This document shows, in pieces, positions 1 through 9,028 of a DNA stretch of 49,266 nucleotides (position 1 is the first letter of the stretch; every line of letters starts with the position of its first letter). This DNA is from Pseudomonas sp. AFG_SD02_1510_Pfu_092 (GTDB taxonomy: Bacteria > Pseudomonadota > Gammaproteobacteria > Pseudomonadales > Pseudomonadaceae). Location of the stretch: positions 1 to 49,266 of the forward strand of contig NZ_PUQD01000036.1 of assembly GCF_003331055.1 (NCBI RefSeq), read 5' to 3'. Below the pieces are notes generated by a model. It saw nothing but the letters and a program-made list of their open reading frames with translations, had not been told where the DNA came from and did no database searches. A program made the position numbers and the translations under genes.

Positions 1-15
1 TGGCCCGAAACAGAT

Positions 16-62
16 GTGGGAGCCGGCTTGCCGGCGATGCGCCGCGCGGGCGGCGCTCGATC
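16..62. repeat. REP-like palindrome
   Basis: The segment has the GTGGGAGCCGGCTTGCCGGCGA pattern in two parts: GTGGGAGCCGGCTTGC followed by CGGCGATG, then a CGCGCGGGCGGCGCTCG stem. This resembles Pseudomonas REP elements, although its core differs from the GCGGG...CCCGC type seen elsewhere in the window. It lies in the 252-base gap before the exbB-like gene. The gene upstream of the window is not visible. Confidence 0.5.
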
Positions 63-84
63 TCACAGGCGCTGCAACTGTCGT

Positions 85-139
85 GGCGAGCACCTGTTCG
101 CCCTGGTGCCGAACCCAAGGCGAGCACCTGTCCGCCCTG
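85..139. repeat. short imperfect direct repeat
   Basis: Two 21-base copies, at 85-105 and 119-139, differ at one base (GGCGAGCACCTG followed by TTCGCCCTG or TCCGCCCTG). They start 34 bases apart in non-coding DNA. No function is apparent. Confidence 0.5.
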
Positions 140-252
140 ACGCCAGTCCAAGGCATGCCCCGCTGCCCTCCATCAATTCCCTGACCTCCGGCAGATGAGC
201 CCCCGGCGCTCCTATGGTAGAGTGGCGGCCTTTTTCCGAAGGGGCGTTTACT

Positions 253-888
253 GTGTGGGAATTGGTCAAGTCCGGTGGTTGGATGATGCTGCCGATCATT
301 CTGAGCTCCGTCGTTGCCATGGCTATCGTCGTCGAGCGCCTGTGGACCCTGCGCGCCAGCCGCGTCACCCCGCCGCACCTGCTGGGCCAGGTGTGGATGT
401 GGATCAAGGACAAGCAACTGACCAGTGACAAGCTCAAAGCTTTGCGCGCCGATTCGCCACTGGGTGAAATTCTTGCCGCGGGCCTGGCCAATTCGCGCCA
501 TGGCCGCGAAATCATGAAGGAATGCATCGAGGAGGCCGCCTCGCGCGTCATCCACGAACTGGAACGCTACATCAGCACCCTCGGCACCATCGCCGCCATG
601 GCGCCGTTGCTCGGCCTGCTGGGCACCGTGCTGGGCATGATCGACATCTTCAGTGCCTTCATGGGCTCGCAGATGACCGCCAACGCGGCCGTGCTGGCCG
701 GCGGCATTTCCAAGGCTCTGGTCACCACGGCGGCCGGCCTGATGGTCGGCATCCCGGCGGTATTCTTCCACCGTTTCCTGCTGCGCCGCATCGATGAACT
801 GGTGGTCGGCATGGAGCAGGAGGCGATCAAGCTGGTGGAAGTGCTCCAGGGCGACCGCGAAGTGGAAGTGGCCGGAGGCAAGGCGTGA
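253..888 (+). CDS. exbB: MotA/TolQ/ExbB-family proton channel protein
   Basis: A 211-residue inner-membrane protein of the ExbB/TolQ family, which forms the proton channel that energises envelope processes together with an ExbD/TolR partner. There is an N-terminal membrane segment (about residues 10-28) after MWELVKSGGWMM, a cytoplasmic loop, and two more hydrophobic segments near 110-140 and 155-180 (MAPLLGLLGTVLGMIDIF and the LVTTAAGLMVGIPAVFFH region), the classic ExbB core. The GTG start is preferred because AAGGGG lies 8 bases upstream. The ATG 39 bases upstream has no ribosome-binding site. It overlaps the exbD start by 4 bases. No TonB is adjacent, and the substrate is unknown. The next genes make lipid A and KDO, so an envelope role is inferred. 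Confidence 0.85.
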   Translation: MWELVKSGGWMMLPIILSSVVAMAIVVERLWTLRASRVTPPHLLGQVWMWIKDKQLTSDKLKALRADSPLGEILAAGLANSRHGREIMKECIEEAASRVIHELERYISTLGTIAAMAPLLGLLGTVLGMIDIFSAFMGSQMTANAAVLAGGISKALVTTAAGLMVGIPAVFFHRFLLRRIDELVVGMEQEAIKLVEVLQGDREVEVAGGKA

Positions 889-1319
889 AGTTCCGGCGCA
901 ATCGCCAGCGGGAGAACGTCGATATCAACCTGGCGTCGCTGATCGATGTGGTGTTCGTCCTGCTGCTGTTCTTCGTGGTCACCACCACCTTCACCCGCGA
1001 AACCCAGCTGCGCGTCGAGCTGCCCGAGGCCGCCAGCGCCGAACAGGCGCCACCGGACCAGGGCAAGCTGGTGGAAATCACCATCAGCGCCGAAGGCGTG
1101 TACTCGGTGAACAACCACCTGCTGCCCAAGAGTGACCTGGCCACCCTGAGCGAGGCGATCGAGCGCGAATCGGGTGGCGACAACAAGCTGCCGCTGGCCA
1201 TCAGCGCCGATGGCAAGACCCCGCACCAGGCTGTGGTCACCGCGATGGATGCCGCCGGCAAGCTCGGTTTCAGCCAGTTGCGCATGACCACCGTCGAGGC
1301 GGCCCAGGGCACGCCTTGA
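885..1319 (+). CDS. exbD: ExbD/TolR-family biopolymer transport protein
   Basis: A 144-residue partner of the upstream channel protein. A short basic N-terminus ([12 protein letters not shown]) precedes one transmembrane helix at about 16-36. That helix begins with the family hallmark [18 protein letters not shown], in which the Asp in LIDVV is the conserved protonatable residue. The rest is a periplasmic domain. Its GTG start overlaps the exbB stop (GTGA), and GGAGG lies 5-10 bases upstream. The stop codon overlaps the lpxK ATG by one base, so translation of all three genes is probably coupled. Confidence 0.88.
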   Translation: MKFRRNRQRENVDINLASLIDVVFVLLLFFVVTTTFTRETQLRVELPEAASAEQAPPDQGKLVEITISAEGVYSVNNHLLPKSDLATLSEAIERESGGDNKLPLAISADGKTPHQAVVTAMDAAGKLGFSQLRMTTVEAAQGTP

Positions 1320-2320
1320 TGGCCTTCGCCGACCGCCTGCTCGCCGCCTGGTACGCCGGGCACCCGGCCCTGGCGCTGCTGCGCCCGCTGGAGGCGCTGT
1401 ACCGTCGCGTGGTCACGCGCAAGCGCGCGCGCTTTCTCAGTGGCGAAAGCGCCAGCTACCGGGCGCCGGTACCGGTCATCGTGGTGGGTAACATCACCGT
1501 GGGCGGCACCGGCAAGACGCCGATGATCCTCTGGCTGATCGAGCACTGCCGCCAGCAGGGCTTGAAGGTGGGCGTGGTCAGCCGTGGTTACGGTGCCAAG
1601 CCGCCGCAATTGCCCTGGCGCGTGCAGGCCGACCAGCCAGCCGAACAGGCCGGTGACGAGCCGTTGCTGATCGTGCAGCGCAGCGGCGTGCCGCTGATGA
1701 TCGACCCCGACCGTTCCCGCGCCGTGCAGGCACTGCTGGCCAGCGAGCCGCTCGACCTGATCCTGTGTGACGACGGCATGCAGCACTACCGCCTGGCCCG
1801 TGACCTGGAGCTGGTGCTGATCGATGCCGCGCGCGGCCTGGGCAACGGCCGCTGCCTGCCGGCGGGGCCGTTACGCGAGCCGGCCGAGCGCCTGCAAGAG
1901 GCGGACGCCGTGCTGTTCAACGGTACCCGCGAAGCCGGTGGCGATGGTTTCGCCTTCCACTTGCAACCGTCCGCCCTGGTCAACTTGCGCAGCGGTGAGC
2001 GCCGTGCCCTCGACCATTTCCCCGCTGGCCAGCGCCTGCATGCGGTGGCCGGTATCGGCAACCCGCAACGTTTCTTCAATACCCTGCTGGGGCTAAACTG
2101 GCAGCCGCTGCCGCATCCGTTTGCCGACCATGCCCAGTTCAGCGCCGAAAGCCTGGCGTTCAGCCCGCCGCTGCCGCTGGTCATGACCGAGAAGGACGCG
2201 GTGAAATGCCGGGCCTTCGCCGCTGACGACTGGTGGTACCTGGCCGTCGATGCACAGCCTGCGCCGGCTTTCGGCGCCTGGTTCGACGACCAGTTGCAGC
2301 GCTTGCTGCGCAAGCCCTGA
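1319..2320 (+). CDS. lpxK: tetraacyldisaccharide 4'-kinase LpxK
   Basis: LpxK phosphorylates the 4' position of the lipid A disaccharide at the inner membrane, the sixth step of the Raetz pathway. The 333-residue length is typical. The N-terminus is hydrophobic and membrane-associating. The Walker A motif is in [18 protein letters not shown] (about residues 57-75), followed by SRGYG and DDGMQHYRL, all characteristic of LpxK. ATG at 1319 is chosen because it overlaps the exbD stop; a TTG one codon earlier would add a single residue. The next gene follows after 45 bases. Confidence 0.96.
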   Translation: MAFADRLLAAWYAGHPALALLRPLEALYRRVVTRKRARFLSGESASYRAPVPVIVVGNITVGGTGKTPMILWLIEHCRQQGLKVGVVSRGYGAKPPQLPWRVQADQPAEQAGDEPLLIVQRSGVPLMIDPDRSRAVQALLASEPLDLILCDDGMQHYRLARDLELVLIDAARGLGNGRCLPAGPLREPAERLQEADAVLFNGTREAGGDGFAFHLQPSALVNLRSGERRALDHFPAGQRLHAVAGIGNPQRFFNTLLGLNWQPLPHPFADHAQFSAESLAFSPPLPLVMTEKDAVKCRAFAADDWWYLAVDAQPAPAFGAWFDDQLQRLLRKP

Positions 2321-2365
2321 GCCCGTTTTCATTTTTCCGGCCACCTGGCCCCAAGGAAGCCTTCA

Positions 2366-2551
2366 ATGGACACCAAACTGCTCGATATCCTGGCCTGCCC
2401 GATCACCAAGGGCCCGCTCAAGCTCAGCGCCGATAAGACCGAGCTGATCAGCAAGGGCGCGGGCCTTGCCTACCCGATCCGCGACGGCATCCCGGTGATG
2501 CTGGAAAGCGAGGCGCGCACCCTGACCGACGACGAGCGTCTGGACAAATGA
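2366..2551 (+). CDS. Trm112/YcaR-family small protein
   Basis: A 61-residue protein beginning [20 protein letters not shown], with [18 protein letters not shown] near the C-terminus. These are the hallmarks of the bacterial Trm112/YcaR (UPF0434) family. The family fold is a small zinc-ribbon-like domain, but only one Cys (in ACP) is visible here, so metal binding is doubtful. In proteobacteria it regularly sits between lpxK and kdsB, as here. Its biochemical role in bacteria is not settled. AAGGAAG precedes the ATG, and the stop overlaps the kdsB ATG by 4 bases. Confidence 0.9.
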   Translation: MDTKLLDILACPITKGPLKLSADKTELISKGAGLAYPIRDGIPVMLESEARTLTDDERLDK

Positions 2552-3312
2552 GCCTGAACTTCACCGTGGTCATCCCCGCCCGGCTGCGCTCCACGCGCCT
2601 GCCGGGCAAGCCGTTGTTGCCGATCGCCGGCAAACCGATGGTGCAGCATGTATGGGAACAGGCGCGCAAGAGCGGCGCCAGCCGTGTGGTCATCGCCACC
2701 GACGACGCCAGCATTGTCGAGGCCTGCCAGGCCTTCGGCGGTGAAGTGCTGCTGACCCGTGCCGACCATGAGTCCGGCACCGACCGCCTGGCCGAAGTGG
2801 CCGCGTACCTCGGCCTGCCGGCCGATGCCATCGTGGTCAACGTGCAGGGCGACGAGCCGCTGATCCCGCCGGTGATCATCGACCAGGTGGCGGCCAACCT
2901 GGCCGCGCATCCGGAAGCCGGTATCGCCACCCTGGCCGAGCCGATCCACGCACCGGAAACCGTGTTCAACCCCAATGCCGTCAAGGTGGTCAGCGACAAG
3001 AACGGCCTGGCCCTGACCTTCAGCCGTGCGCCGCTGCCGTGGGCCCGCGATGCTTTCGCCAAGGACCGCAGCGTGTTGCCCGAAGGCGTGCCTTATCGCC
3101 GCCACATCGGCATGTACGCCTACCGCGTCGGTTTCCTTCAGGACTTCGTCAGCTGGGGCCCGTGCTGGCTCGAGCAGACCGAAGCGCTGGAGCAGCTGCG
3201 TGCCTTGTGGCACGGCGTGCGCATCCATGTCGAGGATGCCATCGAGGCGCCAGCCGTGGGCGTGGACACCCCTGAAGACCTGGAGCGCGTACGGCGCTTG
3301 CTGGAGGCCTGA
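2548..3312 (+). CDS. kdsB: 3-deoxy-manno-octulosonate cytidylyltransferase KdsB
   Basis: KdsB activates KDO with CTP to give CMP-KDO, which is used for the LPS inner core. The 254 residues match the family length. The N-terminal nucleotide-binding signature [19 protein letters not shown] is present, followed by ATDD, the [12 protein letters not shown] substrate loop and [12 protein letters not shown]. All are intact. The gene overlaps its neighbours on both sides (ATGA upstream; the last base of its TGA is the first base of the phosphatase ATG). Confidence 0.97.
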   Translation: MSLNFTVVIPARLRSTRLPGKPLLPIAGKPMVQHVWEQARKSGASRVVIATDDASIVEACQAFGGEVLLTRADHESGTDRLAEVAAYLGLPADAIVVNVQGDEPLIPPVIIDQVAANLAAHPEAGIATLAEPIHAPETVFNPNAVKVVSDKNGLALTFSRAPLPWARDAFAKDRSVLPEGVPYRRHIGMYAYRVGFLQDFVSWGPCWLEQTEALEQLRALWHGVRIHVEDAIEAPAVGVDTPEDLERVRRLLEA

Positions 3313-3776
3313 TGCGCATCCTGTTCGTGTGCCTGGGCAACATTTGCCGCTCACCCACCGCCGAAGGCGTACTGCGCCAGCAACTGCAGGCCGCCGGGCT
3401 GGCCGACAGGGTGCATGTGGCGTCCGCCGGCACCGGTGACTGGCACGTCGGCAAGGCGCCTGACAGCCGCACCTGCAAGGCAGCGCTGGCGCGCGGTTAC
3501 GACCTGTCGCAGCAGCGTGCCCAGCAGGTCAAGGCGGCGCATTTTGCCGAGTACGATCTGGTCCTGGCCATGGACGAGAGCAACCTGCGTGATCTGCATG
3601 CGCTGCGCCCGCACACCGCAGTCGGCGAACTCGACCTGTTCCTGCGCCGCTACGGCGCAGCCCTGGATGAAGTGCCAGACCCGTATTATGGCGGCGCCGA
3701 CGGCTTCGAGCAGGTGCTCGACCTGGTCGAAGCGGCGTGCCAGGCGCTGGTCCTGGAAATCAAGGGGCGGCTATGA
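3312..3776 (+). CDS. low-molecular-weight protein tyrosine phosphatase
   Basis: A 154-residue cytoplasmic phosphatase of the LMW-PTP family. The catalytic P-loop CLGNICRS begins at Cys7 with Arg13 (CX5R), and the general-acid loop DPYYGG lies near residue 120. Such enzymes in Gram-negatives often act on Wzc-like tyrosine kinases or other phosphoproteins. No kinase is nearby, so the substrate is unknown. It lies between kdsB and murB, as in P. aeruginosa, and its TGA overlaps the murB ATG. Confidence 0.93.
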   Translation: MRILFVCLGNICRSPTAEGVLRQQLQAAGLADRVHVASAGTGDWHVGKAPDSRTCKAALARGYDLSQQRAQQVKAAHFAEYDLVLAMDESNLRDLHALRPHTAVGELDLFLRRYGAALDEVPDPYYGGADGFEQVLDLVEAACQALVLEIKGRL

Positions 3777-4792
3777 CCGGGCAGTGGCAAGAGCAGGTAT
3801 CGCTCAAGCCTTACAACACCTTCGGTATCGATGTGAAGGCGCGCTATTTCAGCCAGGCGCAGGATGACCAACAGGTGCGTCAGGCGCTGGCCCAGGCGCA
3901 GCAACAAGGCCTGCCGGTGCTGGTGATCGGCGGTGGCAGCAACCTGCTGCTGACCGGCGATATCGACGCGCTGGTGCTGCACATGGCCAGCCGTGGCCGG
4001 CGCGTGCTCAGTGACGATGGCGAACGTGTCGTGGTCGAGGCCGAGGCTGGCGAGCCGTGGCACCCCTTCGTGCAATGGACCCTGGCACAAGGGTGTTGCG
4101 GGCTGGAGAACCTCAGCCTGATCCCCGGTACCGTCGGCGCCGCACCCATGCAGAACGTCGGCGCCTACGGGGTCGAGATCAAGGATGTGTTCGCCGGCCT
4201 GACTGCCCTCGATCGCGAAACCGGCGAGCTGCGTGACTTCGGCCTGGCGGAATGTGCCTTTGGTTATCGCGACAGCCTGTTCAAGCGCAACCCCGGGCGC
4301 TGGTTGATCCTGCGCGTGCGCTTTGCCTTGAGCCGCACCCTGAAGGCGCACCTGGACTACGGCCCGGTGCGTCAGCGCCTGACAGAACAGGGCGTGAGCG
4401 AGCCGACCGCGCAGGCGATCAGTGAGGCGATCAGCAGCATTCGCCGCGAGAAGTTGCCGGACCCGGCCGAGCTTGGCAACGCCGGCAGCTTCTTCAAGAA
4501 CCCGGTAGTGGCGGCCGCCCAGGTCGAGCGTATTCGGGCGCAGCACCCGGGGGTGGTGGCTTATCCGCAGGCGGATGGCCAGGCTAAGCTGGCGGCGGGC
4601 TGGTTGATCGAGCAGGCGGGCTGGAAGGGTTACCGCGAGGGGGATGCCGGGGTGCATCGTTTGCAGTCGCTGGTGCTGGTCAACCATGGCCAGGCGAGCG
4701 GGGCGCAAATGTATGCGCTGGCGCGGCGCATCCAGGCGGATATCCTCGAGCGCTTCGGGGTAGAGCTGGAGATGGAGCCTAACCTCTACTGA
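3773..4792 (+). CDS. murB: UDP-N-acetylenolpyruvoylglucosamine reductase MurB
   Basis: MurB uses FAD and NADPH to reduce UDP-GlcNAc-enolpyruvate to UDP-MurNAc, committing it to peptidoglycan. The 339 residues match type I (E. coli-like) MurB. Visible features are LKPYNTFGID at the N-terminus, the FAD-binding VLVIGGGSNLLL, SLIPGTVGAAPMQNVGAYG, the catalytic-loop GNAGSFFKNP with its Ser, and a C-terminal ELEMEPNLY. The ATG overlaps the phosphatase stop (ATGA). It is the last gene of the operon and is followed by a REP pair and a strong terminator. Confidence 0.97.
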   Translation: MTGQWQEQVSLKPYNTFGIDVKARYFSQAQDDQQVRQALAQAQQQGLPVLVIGGGSNLLLTGDIDALVLHMASRGRRVLSDDGERVVVEAEAGEPWHPFVQWTLAQGCCGLENLSLIPGTVGAAPMQNVGAYGVEIKDVFAGLTALDRETGELRDFGLAECAFGYRDSLFKRNPGRWLILRVRFALSRTLKAHLDYGPVRQRLTEQGVSEPTAQAISEAISSIRREKLPDPAELGNAGSFFKNPVVAAAQVERIRAQHPGVVAYPQADGQAKLAAGWLIEQAGWKGYREGDAGVHRLQSLVLVNHGQASGAQMYALARRIQADILERFGVELEMEPNLY

Positions 4793-4805
4793 TTCATTGC
4801 CTGGG

Positions 4806-4907
4806 CTGGCCCTTTCGCGGCTGAAGCCGCTCCCACAGGGGCCTCACAGGGCCTGAGGGTAGTGGGCGTCCTGTGGGAGCGGGTTTACCCGCGAAGAGGC
4901 TGTACAG
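4806..4907. repeat. inverted pair of REP elements
   Basis: Two P. putida-type REPs in opposite orientation (4806-4839 and 4871-4905). Each has a GCGG...CCGC stem next to CTCCCACAGG or its complement, and about 30 bases separate them. They lie between the convergent murB and rne genes. Confidence 0.85.
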
Positions 4908-4925
4908 ACAAAACGCCCAACCAAG

Positions 4926-4961
4926 AAAAAGCCCCGCCAGTTCGCACTGGCGGGGCTTTTT
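4926..4961. terminator. bidirectional rho-independent terminator (murB/rne)
   Basis: AAAAAGCCCCGCCAG and CTGGCGGGGCTTTTT form a perfect 15-base inverted repeat around a 6-base loop. There is a T run in either direction, so it can serve both murB and rne. Confidence 0.93.
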
Positions 4962-4977
4962 CATTCAGCCTTGGCTA

Positions 4978-7900
4978 TCAACCGTGATGAGGCTTGTGCT
5001 CATCGGCGGCTTCCAGGGCTGGCTCCTCGGAAGCTGCAACAGCGTCCTGTGCGGCTTTGGCGGCAGCCTCGGCCTCACGCTTGCGGCGGCGAACTTCACG
5101 TGGGTCGTTCGGTGCCCGGCCGTTGGCCAGCATCACGGTGGCAGGCTCTGCCACAGCTGGGGCTTCGACCGGCGCAGGCTCGGCAGGTGCAGGCTGCTCG
5201 GCAACCGGGGCAGCTTCGACCACGGCCGGGGCCTGTTCGATTTCACCGGCTTCGACAGCAGGCGCTTCTACCGGTGCTTCGACAGCTGCGGCCGGCTCGA
5301 CCACCGCCACTTCTTCGGCGACCGGCTGCGGCGCAACTTCGACCACCGGCTCGGCAGTTGCCTCGACCACGGCCACAGGCTCGCTGAACGGCTGCTCGAC
5401 CACTGGGGCCACGGCCACTTCGTCAGCCTGGGCGACAGCTTCGACCGGCTCGACCTGTTCAGCCTGCTCGACCGATTGGGCGATTTCGCTGTTGTCGGTT
5501 TTTGCGGCTTCAGCGGCTTCTGTGACAGCTGCGACTTCAGCGGTAGCGCGTTCGGCCTGCTCGTTGGCCTGGGCCTCGGCGTCGCTGCTGATGTTGCTGC
5601 TAGCGACAGCGGCAGTCACCGCCAGGCCGGCGGCCAATTCAGCACCCAGCTCGGTGGCCTGGTGCTGTTGTGGCTGCTCTTCGCCGCCTTCTTCTTCGCT
5701 GCCGTCGATCAGCTCGCCATTGGCGTTGCGCTGACGTTCACGACGGTTGCTGCGACGACGCTGGCCGCGGGAGCGGCGGCGCGGACGCTCGCCATCGGTG
5801 CCTTCCTGTTCGTCCTGCTGCAGTTCATCGTTCGGCAGTTGCTCTTCGGCCAGTTCGGCAGCCTGTTCGGCGGCTTCTTCGGCTGCGCGTGGCTGACGTT
5901 CCTCGCGTGGCGGACGCGGTGCACGTTCTTCGCGAGGAGCACGCTCCTCACGCGGTGCGCGTTCTTCACGCGGAGCACGCTCTTCACGCGGAGCACGTTC
6001 TTCACGCGGTGCGCGTTCTTCGCGCGGAGCACGTTCTTCACGCGGTGCGCGTTCTTCGCGTGGGGCACGCTCTTCACGCGGTGCACGTTCCTCGCGGGCT
6101 ACACGCTCTTCACGCGGCTGGCGCTCTTCGCGTTCGACAGGCGGGGTGGCGTCCAGCGGCTCACGCAGTTCGCGCACGCGCTCTTCGCCACGGTTGCCGC
6201 GACGGTCTTCGCGTGGCTGGCGTGGGGCACGTTCTTCACGCGGTGCACGCTCTTCGCGTGGTGCGCGTTCTTCACGTGGCGCACGCTCTTCGCGTGGTGC
6301 GCGTTCTTCACGTGGCGCACGCTCTTCGCGCGGTGCGCGTTCCTCGCGTGGCTGGCGCTCTTCGCGCGGCTTGCGCTCTTCATCGCGGCGGCCGTTGCGG
6401 TTGCGGCTCTGCTGGCGGCCGTTACGGCGTTCTTCGTTGCGCGGGCCGCGCTCGGTGGCCGGTTTTTCGGTAGCGGTGACCACCGGTGCGGCAGCAGGTT
6501 CGTCCTTGCCGGCGAACAGGCTGACCAGCGACTTCACCAGGCCCTTGAACAGGCTTGGCTCCGGCGCGGCCGGGGCAGGGGCGACCGGGGCAACAGGCTG
6601 CGGCTCTTCGGCGGCGGCCGGTACTGGCGCGTTGGCGCGGGCCGGGGCGGTCTTGACCGCGGCTTCCTGGCGAACCAGGGTGCGGGTGGCGGTCGGCTGC
6701 GGCGCTTCTTCGGCCTCGCTGGCGGCGATTTCGTAGCTGGACTGGTTGTTCAGCACTTCCGGGTTGTCGTCGCGCAGGCGCTGGACTTCGAAGTGCGGGG
6801 TTTCCAGGTGATCGTTCGGCAGGATGATGATGCGCGCACGGGTGCGCAGTTCGATCTTGGTGATCGAGTTGCGCTTCTCGTTGAGCAGGAACGCGGCCAC
6901 CGGGATCGGCACCTGGGCGCGGACTTCGGCGGTACGGTCCTTCAGGGCTTCTTCTTCGATCAGGCGCAGGATGGCCAGCGACAGCGACTCGACGTCACGG
7001 ATGATGCCGGTGCCGGAGCAGCGTGGGCAGACGATACCGCTGCTTTCGCCCAGCGACGGGCGCAGGCGCTGACGGGACATTTCCAGCAGGCCGAAGCGCG
7101 AGATGCGGCCGACCTGAACGCGGGCGCGGTCGGCTTCCAGGCATTCACGCACGCGCTCTTCCACAGCGCGCTGGTTCTTCGCCGGGGTCATGTCGATGAA
7201 GTCGATGACGATCAGGCCGCCGATGTCACGCAGGCGCAGCTGGCGGGCGATTTCTTCGGCCGCTTCCAGGTTGGTCTGCAGGGCGGTCTCTTCGATGTCG
7301 CTGCCTTTGGTGGCGCGCGCCGAGTTGATGTCGATCGACACCAGGGCTTCGGTCGGGTCGATCACGATCGAGCCGCCGGACGGCAGATCGACCACGCGCT
7401 GGAAGGCGGTCTCGATCTGGCTTTCGATCTGGAAGCGGTTGAACAGCGGCACGCTGTCTTCGTACAGCTTGACCTTGCTGGCGTACTGCGGCATCACCTG
7501 GCGGATGAAGGTCAGGGCTTCTTCCTGGGCATCGATGCTGTCGATCAGCACTTCGCCGATGTCCTGGCGCAGGTAGTCGCGGATGGCGCGGATGATGACG
7601 TTGCTTTCCTGGTAGATCAGGAAAGGCGCGGCGCGGTCCTGGGACGCTTCCTTGATGGCGGTCCACAGTTGCAGCAGGTAGTCGAGGTCCCACTGCATTT
7701 CTTCGCTGCTGCGGCCAAGGCCGGCAGTGCGCACGATCAGGCCCATGTCGCCCGGCACGGTCAGGCCGTTCAGCGCTTCACGCAGTTCGTTGCGTTCTTC
7801 GCCTTCGATGCGGCGGGAGATGCCGCCGGCACGCGGGTTGTTGGGCATCAGCACCAGGTAGCGGCCAGCCAGGCTGATGAAGGTGGTGAGGGCGGCGCCT

Positions 7901-8229
7901 TTGTTGCCGCGCTCTTCCTTCTCGACCTGGACGATGACTTCCTGGCCTTCGCTGAGCACTTCCTTGATGTTGACCCGGCCTTCAGGGGCCTTCTTGAAGT
8001 ATTCGCGGGAGATTTCTTTCAGCGGCAGGAAGCCGTGACGTTCGGAACCGAAGTCGACGAAGGCGGCTTCGAGGCTGGGTTCGATGCGGGTGATCTTGCC
8101 TTTGTAGATGTTGGCCTTTTTCTGCTCGCGCGCGCCGGACTCGATGTCCAGGTCGTAGAGACGTTGGCCGTCCACCAGGGCTACACGCAACTCTTCGGGT
8201 TGAGTCGCGTTAATCAGCATTCTTTTCAT
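4978..8229 (-). CDS. rne: ribonuclease E
   Basis: RNase E is the essential endonuclease for mRNA decay and rRNA/tRNA processing and the scaffold of the RNA degradosome. The start [10 protein letters not shown] fits the family, and the product has 1083 residues. The N-terminal half holds the S1/5'-sensor/DNase-I-like catalytic core. The zinc-link CPRCSGTG is near residue 400. The C-terminal half is disordered: an amphipathic membrane-anchor-like helix ([17 protein letters not shown], about 550-570), an Arg-rich region, two blocks of REERAP repeats (about 627-668 and 711-770), a long Ala/Glu/Val/Pro-rich stretch, and a C-terminal [12 protein letters not shown] motif. REER repeats and NDPR are known as interaction motifs in Pseudomonas RNase E. 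Autoregulation through its long leader is expected by analogy with E. coli but is not shown here. Confidence 0.97.
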   Translation of the reverse strand: MKRMLINATQPEELRVALVDGQRLYDLDIESGAREQKKANIYKGKITRIEPSLEAAFVDFGSERHGFLPLKEISREYFKKAPEGRVNIKEVLSEGQEVIVQVEKEERGNKGAALTTFISLAGRYLVLMPNNPRAGGISRRIEGEERNELREALNGLTVPGDMGLIVRTAGLGRSSEEMQWDLDYLLQLWTAIKEASQDRAAPFLIYQESNVIIRAIRDYLRQDIGEVLIDSIDAQEEALTFIRQVMPQYASKVKLYEDSVPLFNRFQIESQIETAFQRVVDLPSGGSIVIDPTEALVSIDINSARATKGSDIEETALQTNLEAAEEIARQLRLRDIGGLIVIDFIDMTPAKNQRAVEERVRECLEADRARVQVGRISRFGLLEMSRQRLRPSLGESSGIVCPRCSGTGIIRDVESLSLAILRLIEEEALKDRTAEVRAQVPIPVAAFLLNEKRNSITKIELRTRARIIILPNDHLETPHFEVQRLRDDNPEVLNNQSSYEIAASEAEEAPQPTATRTLVRQEAAVKTAPARANAPVPAAAEEPQPVAPVAPAPAAPEPSLFKGLVKSLVSLFAGKDEPAAAPVVTATEKPATERGPRNEERRNGRQQSRNRNGRRDEERKPREERQPREERAPREERAPREERAPREERAPREERAPREERAPREERAPRQPREDRRGNRGEERVRELREPLDATPPVEREERQPREERVAREERAPREERAPREERAPREERAPREERAPREERAPREERAPREERAPREERAPREERAPRPPREERQPRAAEEAAEQAAELAEEQLPNDELQQDEQEGTDGERPRRRSRGQRRRSNRRERQRNANGELIDGSEEEGGEEQPQQHQATELGAELAAGLAVTAAVASSNISSDAEAQANEQAERATAEVAAVTEAAEAAKTDNSEIAQSVEQAEQVEPVEAVAQADEVAVAPVVEQPFSEPVAVVEATAEPVVEVAPQPVAEEVAVVEPAAAVEAPVEAPAVEAGEIEQAPAVVEAAPVAEQPAPAEPAPVEAPAVAEPATVMLANGRAPNDPREVRRRKREAEAAAKAAQDAVAASEEPALEAADEHKPHHG
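5917..6096 (-). repeat. 10 x 18-bp tandem repeat inside rne (REERAP coding)
   Basis: Ten contiguous 18-base units of the form CGGTGCGCGTTCTTCACG (plus-strand reading) encode REERAP on the minus strand. Units differ mostly at synonymous positions and in alternating CGG/TGG/AGG first triplets. Confidence 0.95.
6223..6348 (-). repeat. 7 x 18-bp tandem repeat inside rne (REERAP coding)
   Basis: Seven contiguous units of the same 18-base family, separated from the other block by about 126 bases of non-identical but still Arg/Glu-rich sequence. Units alternate between two variants (TGGTGCGCGTTCTTCACG and TGGCGCACGCTCTTCGCG), which suggests that two-unit blocks were duplicated. Confidence 0.93.
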
Positions 8230-9013
8230 GTTGTACCGTCGGTTTCCGGGCTGCCGGAAACGGCGTTCGGCACACACGACTTCTCATGGTCGGTGCCAAG
8301 GTGCGCAAAGGGTGGCCGGGCCACCCCCGTGTCGAGCGACGTTCGGCACCAGCCGGTTGCCCAGCCTGCCGTTGTCGCGACGACGCGTCCTGTTTGCTGC
8401 GGTGCCAACAAGGCCCCGGTGGCTTCGAATTGGAATCCGAATCAACCAAGCGGGCCTTGTGCACTCAGTCAGGAGGAGGAATCAACCGTCAGCCGTGGAC
8501 GCCCGGGGGCATCTGTTCAGGACCTTATCCGCTCGCCAGCCGTTCAATGGGCTGGTGGGCCGGACGCGGTGCTACACGGTCCGAGGGCTGTGCATCTCCA
8601 CCCTGCACGTATCCCTGATAATTCGGGTGCTGCCGCGCGCTGAATCCGCAACGGGTTGCATTTTTCGCCAGCGCAGGTTCTGCGCTGGCGCCATTCATGT
8701 CCAAGGCAGGTATTTCCGAAGCATTCGCCGGGCGTTGCGTGGAAGCGACGTGGCGGGCAGAGGTGCAGCGAAAAGAATCGGGTAAGCAGGTGAAACACCG
8801 CACTTGTCGTTTTTTTTCGGTCTTCTCTACACAGCGCTGGTGGCGATTCCAGGCAATTCGGTAAACTGGCGAACACCCCGTAGGACGGCCTCGCGTCCTG
8901 GAGAATTGCGTAGGTCAGGAACCGGCCAAGGGCCTGGTTTCACTGGCCTGCCGCTTTTGGCGGCGTTCGCGACTATAGCAGCAATGATTAAGTGCTTCAA
9001 TTCCATAAAAAAT
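8230..9013. other. rne/rluC divergent intergenic region with long rne leader
   Basis: About 800 bases separate the divergent rne and rluC starts, and I see no convincing gene here. Two strong stem-loops stand out. GTTTCCGG/CCGGAAAC with a GCTG loop (8242-8261) lies 13 bases from the rne ATG. CGCCAGCGCA/TGCGCTGGCG (8666-8690) is a perfect 10-bp stem with a 5-base loop. A shorter GGTGGC/GCCACC stem is near 8312-8326. In E. coli a long structured rne 5' leader mediates autoregulation, and the same role is inferred here. The rne promoter could not be placed with confidence. Confidence 0.5.
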
Positions 9014-9022
9014 TGTTATGAT
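9014..9022 (+). promoter_or_regulatory. extended -10 promoter of rluC, predicting a leaderless mRNA
   Basis: TGTTATGAT is an extended -10 element (TG-N-TATGAT). The -10 hexamer ends 6 bases before the rluC ATG, so transcription would start at or next to the A of the ATG. No good -35 and no Shine-Dalgarno sequence are visible. Confidence 0.55.
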
Positions 9023-9028
9023 CCCGCC

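Noticed and set aside
1..252. Coding sequence at the left edge
   Set aside because: Short ORFs there have no ribosome-binding site or recognisable domain; the region holds a REP-like palindrome and a direct repeat only.
5917..6348. Possible CRISPR array (short regular repeats)
   Set aside because: Units are 18 bp, contiguous without spacers, and in frame with rne; no cas genes are present.
4873..8643. 1256-codon open frame on the plus strand opposite rne
   Set aside because: It lies antisense to the well-supported rne gene, is rich in Arg/Phe/Cys repeats that mirror the REER-coding repeats, and has no domain or ribosome-binding site. High-GC genes commonly leave long antisense frames open.
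8666..8690. Hairpin as terminator for rne or rluC
   Set aside because: No T run follows on the relevant side; the T run is on the 5' side of the plus strand, so it is treated as a leader structure.
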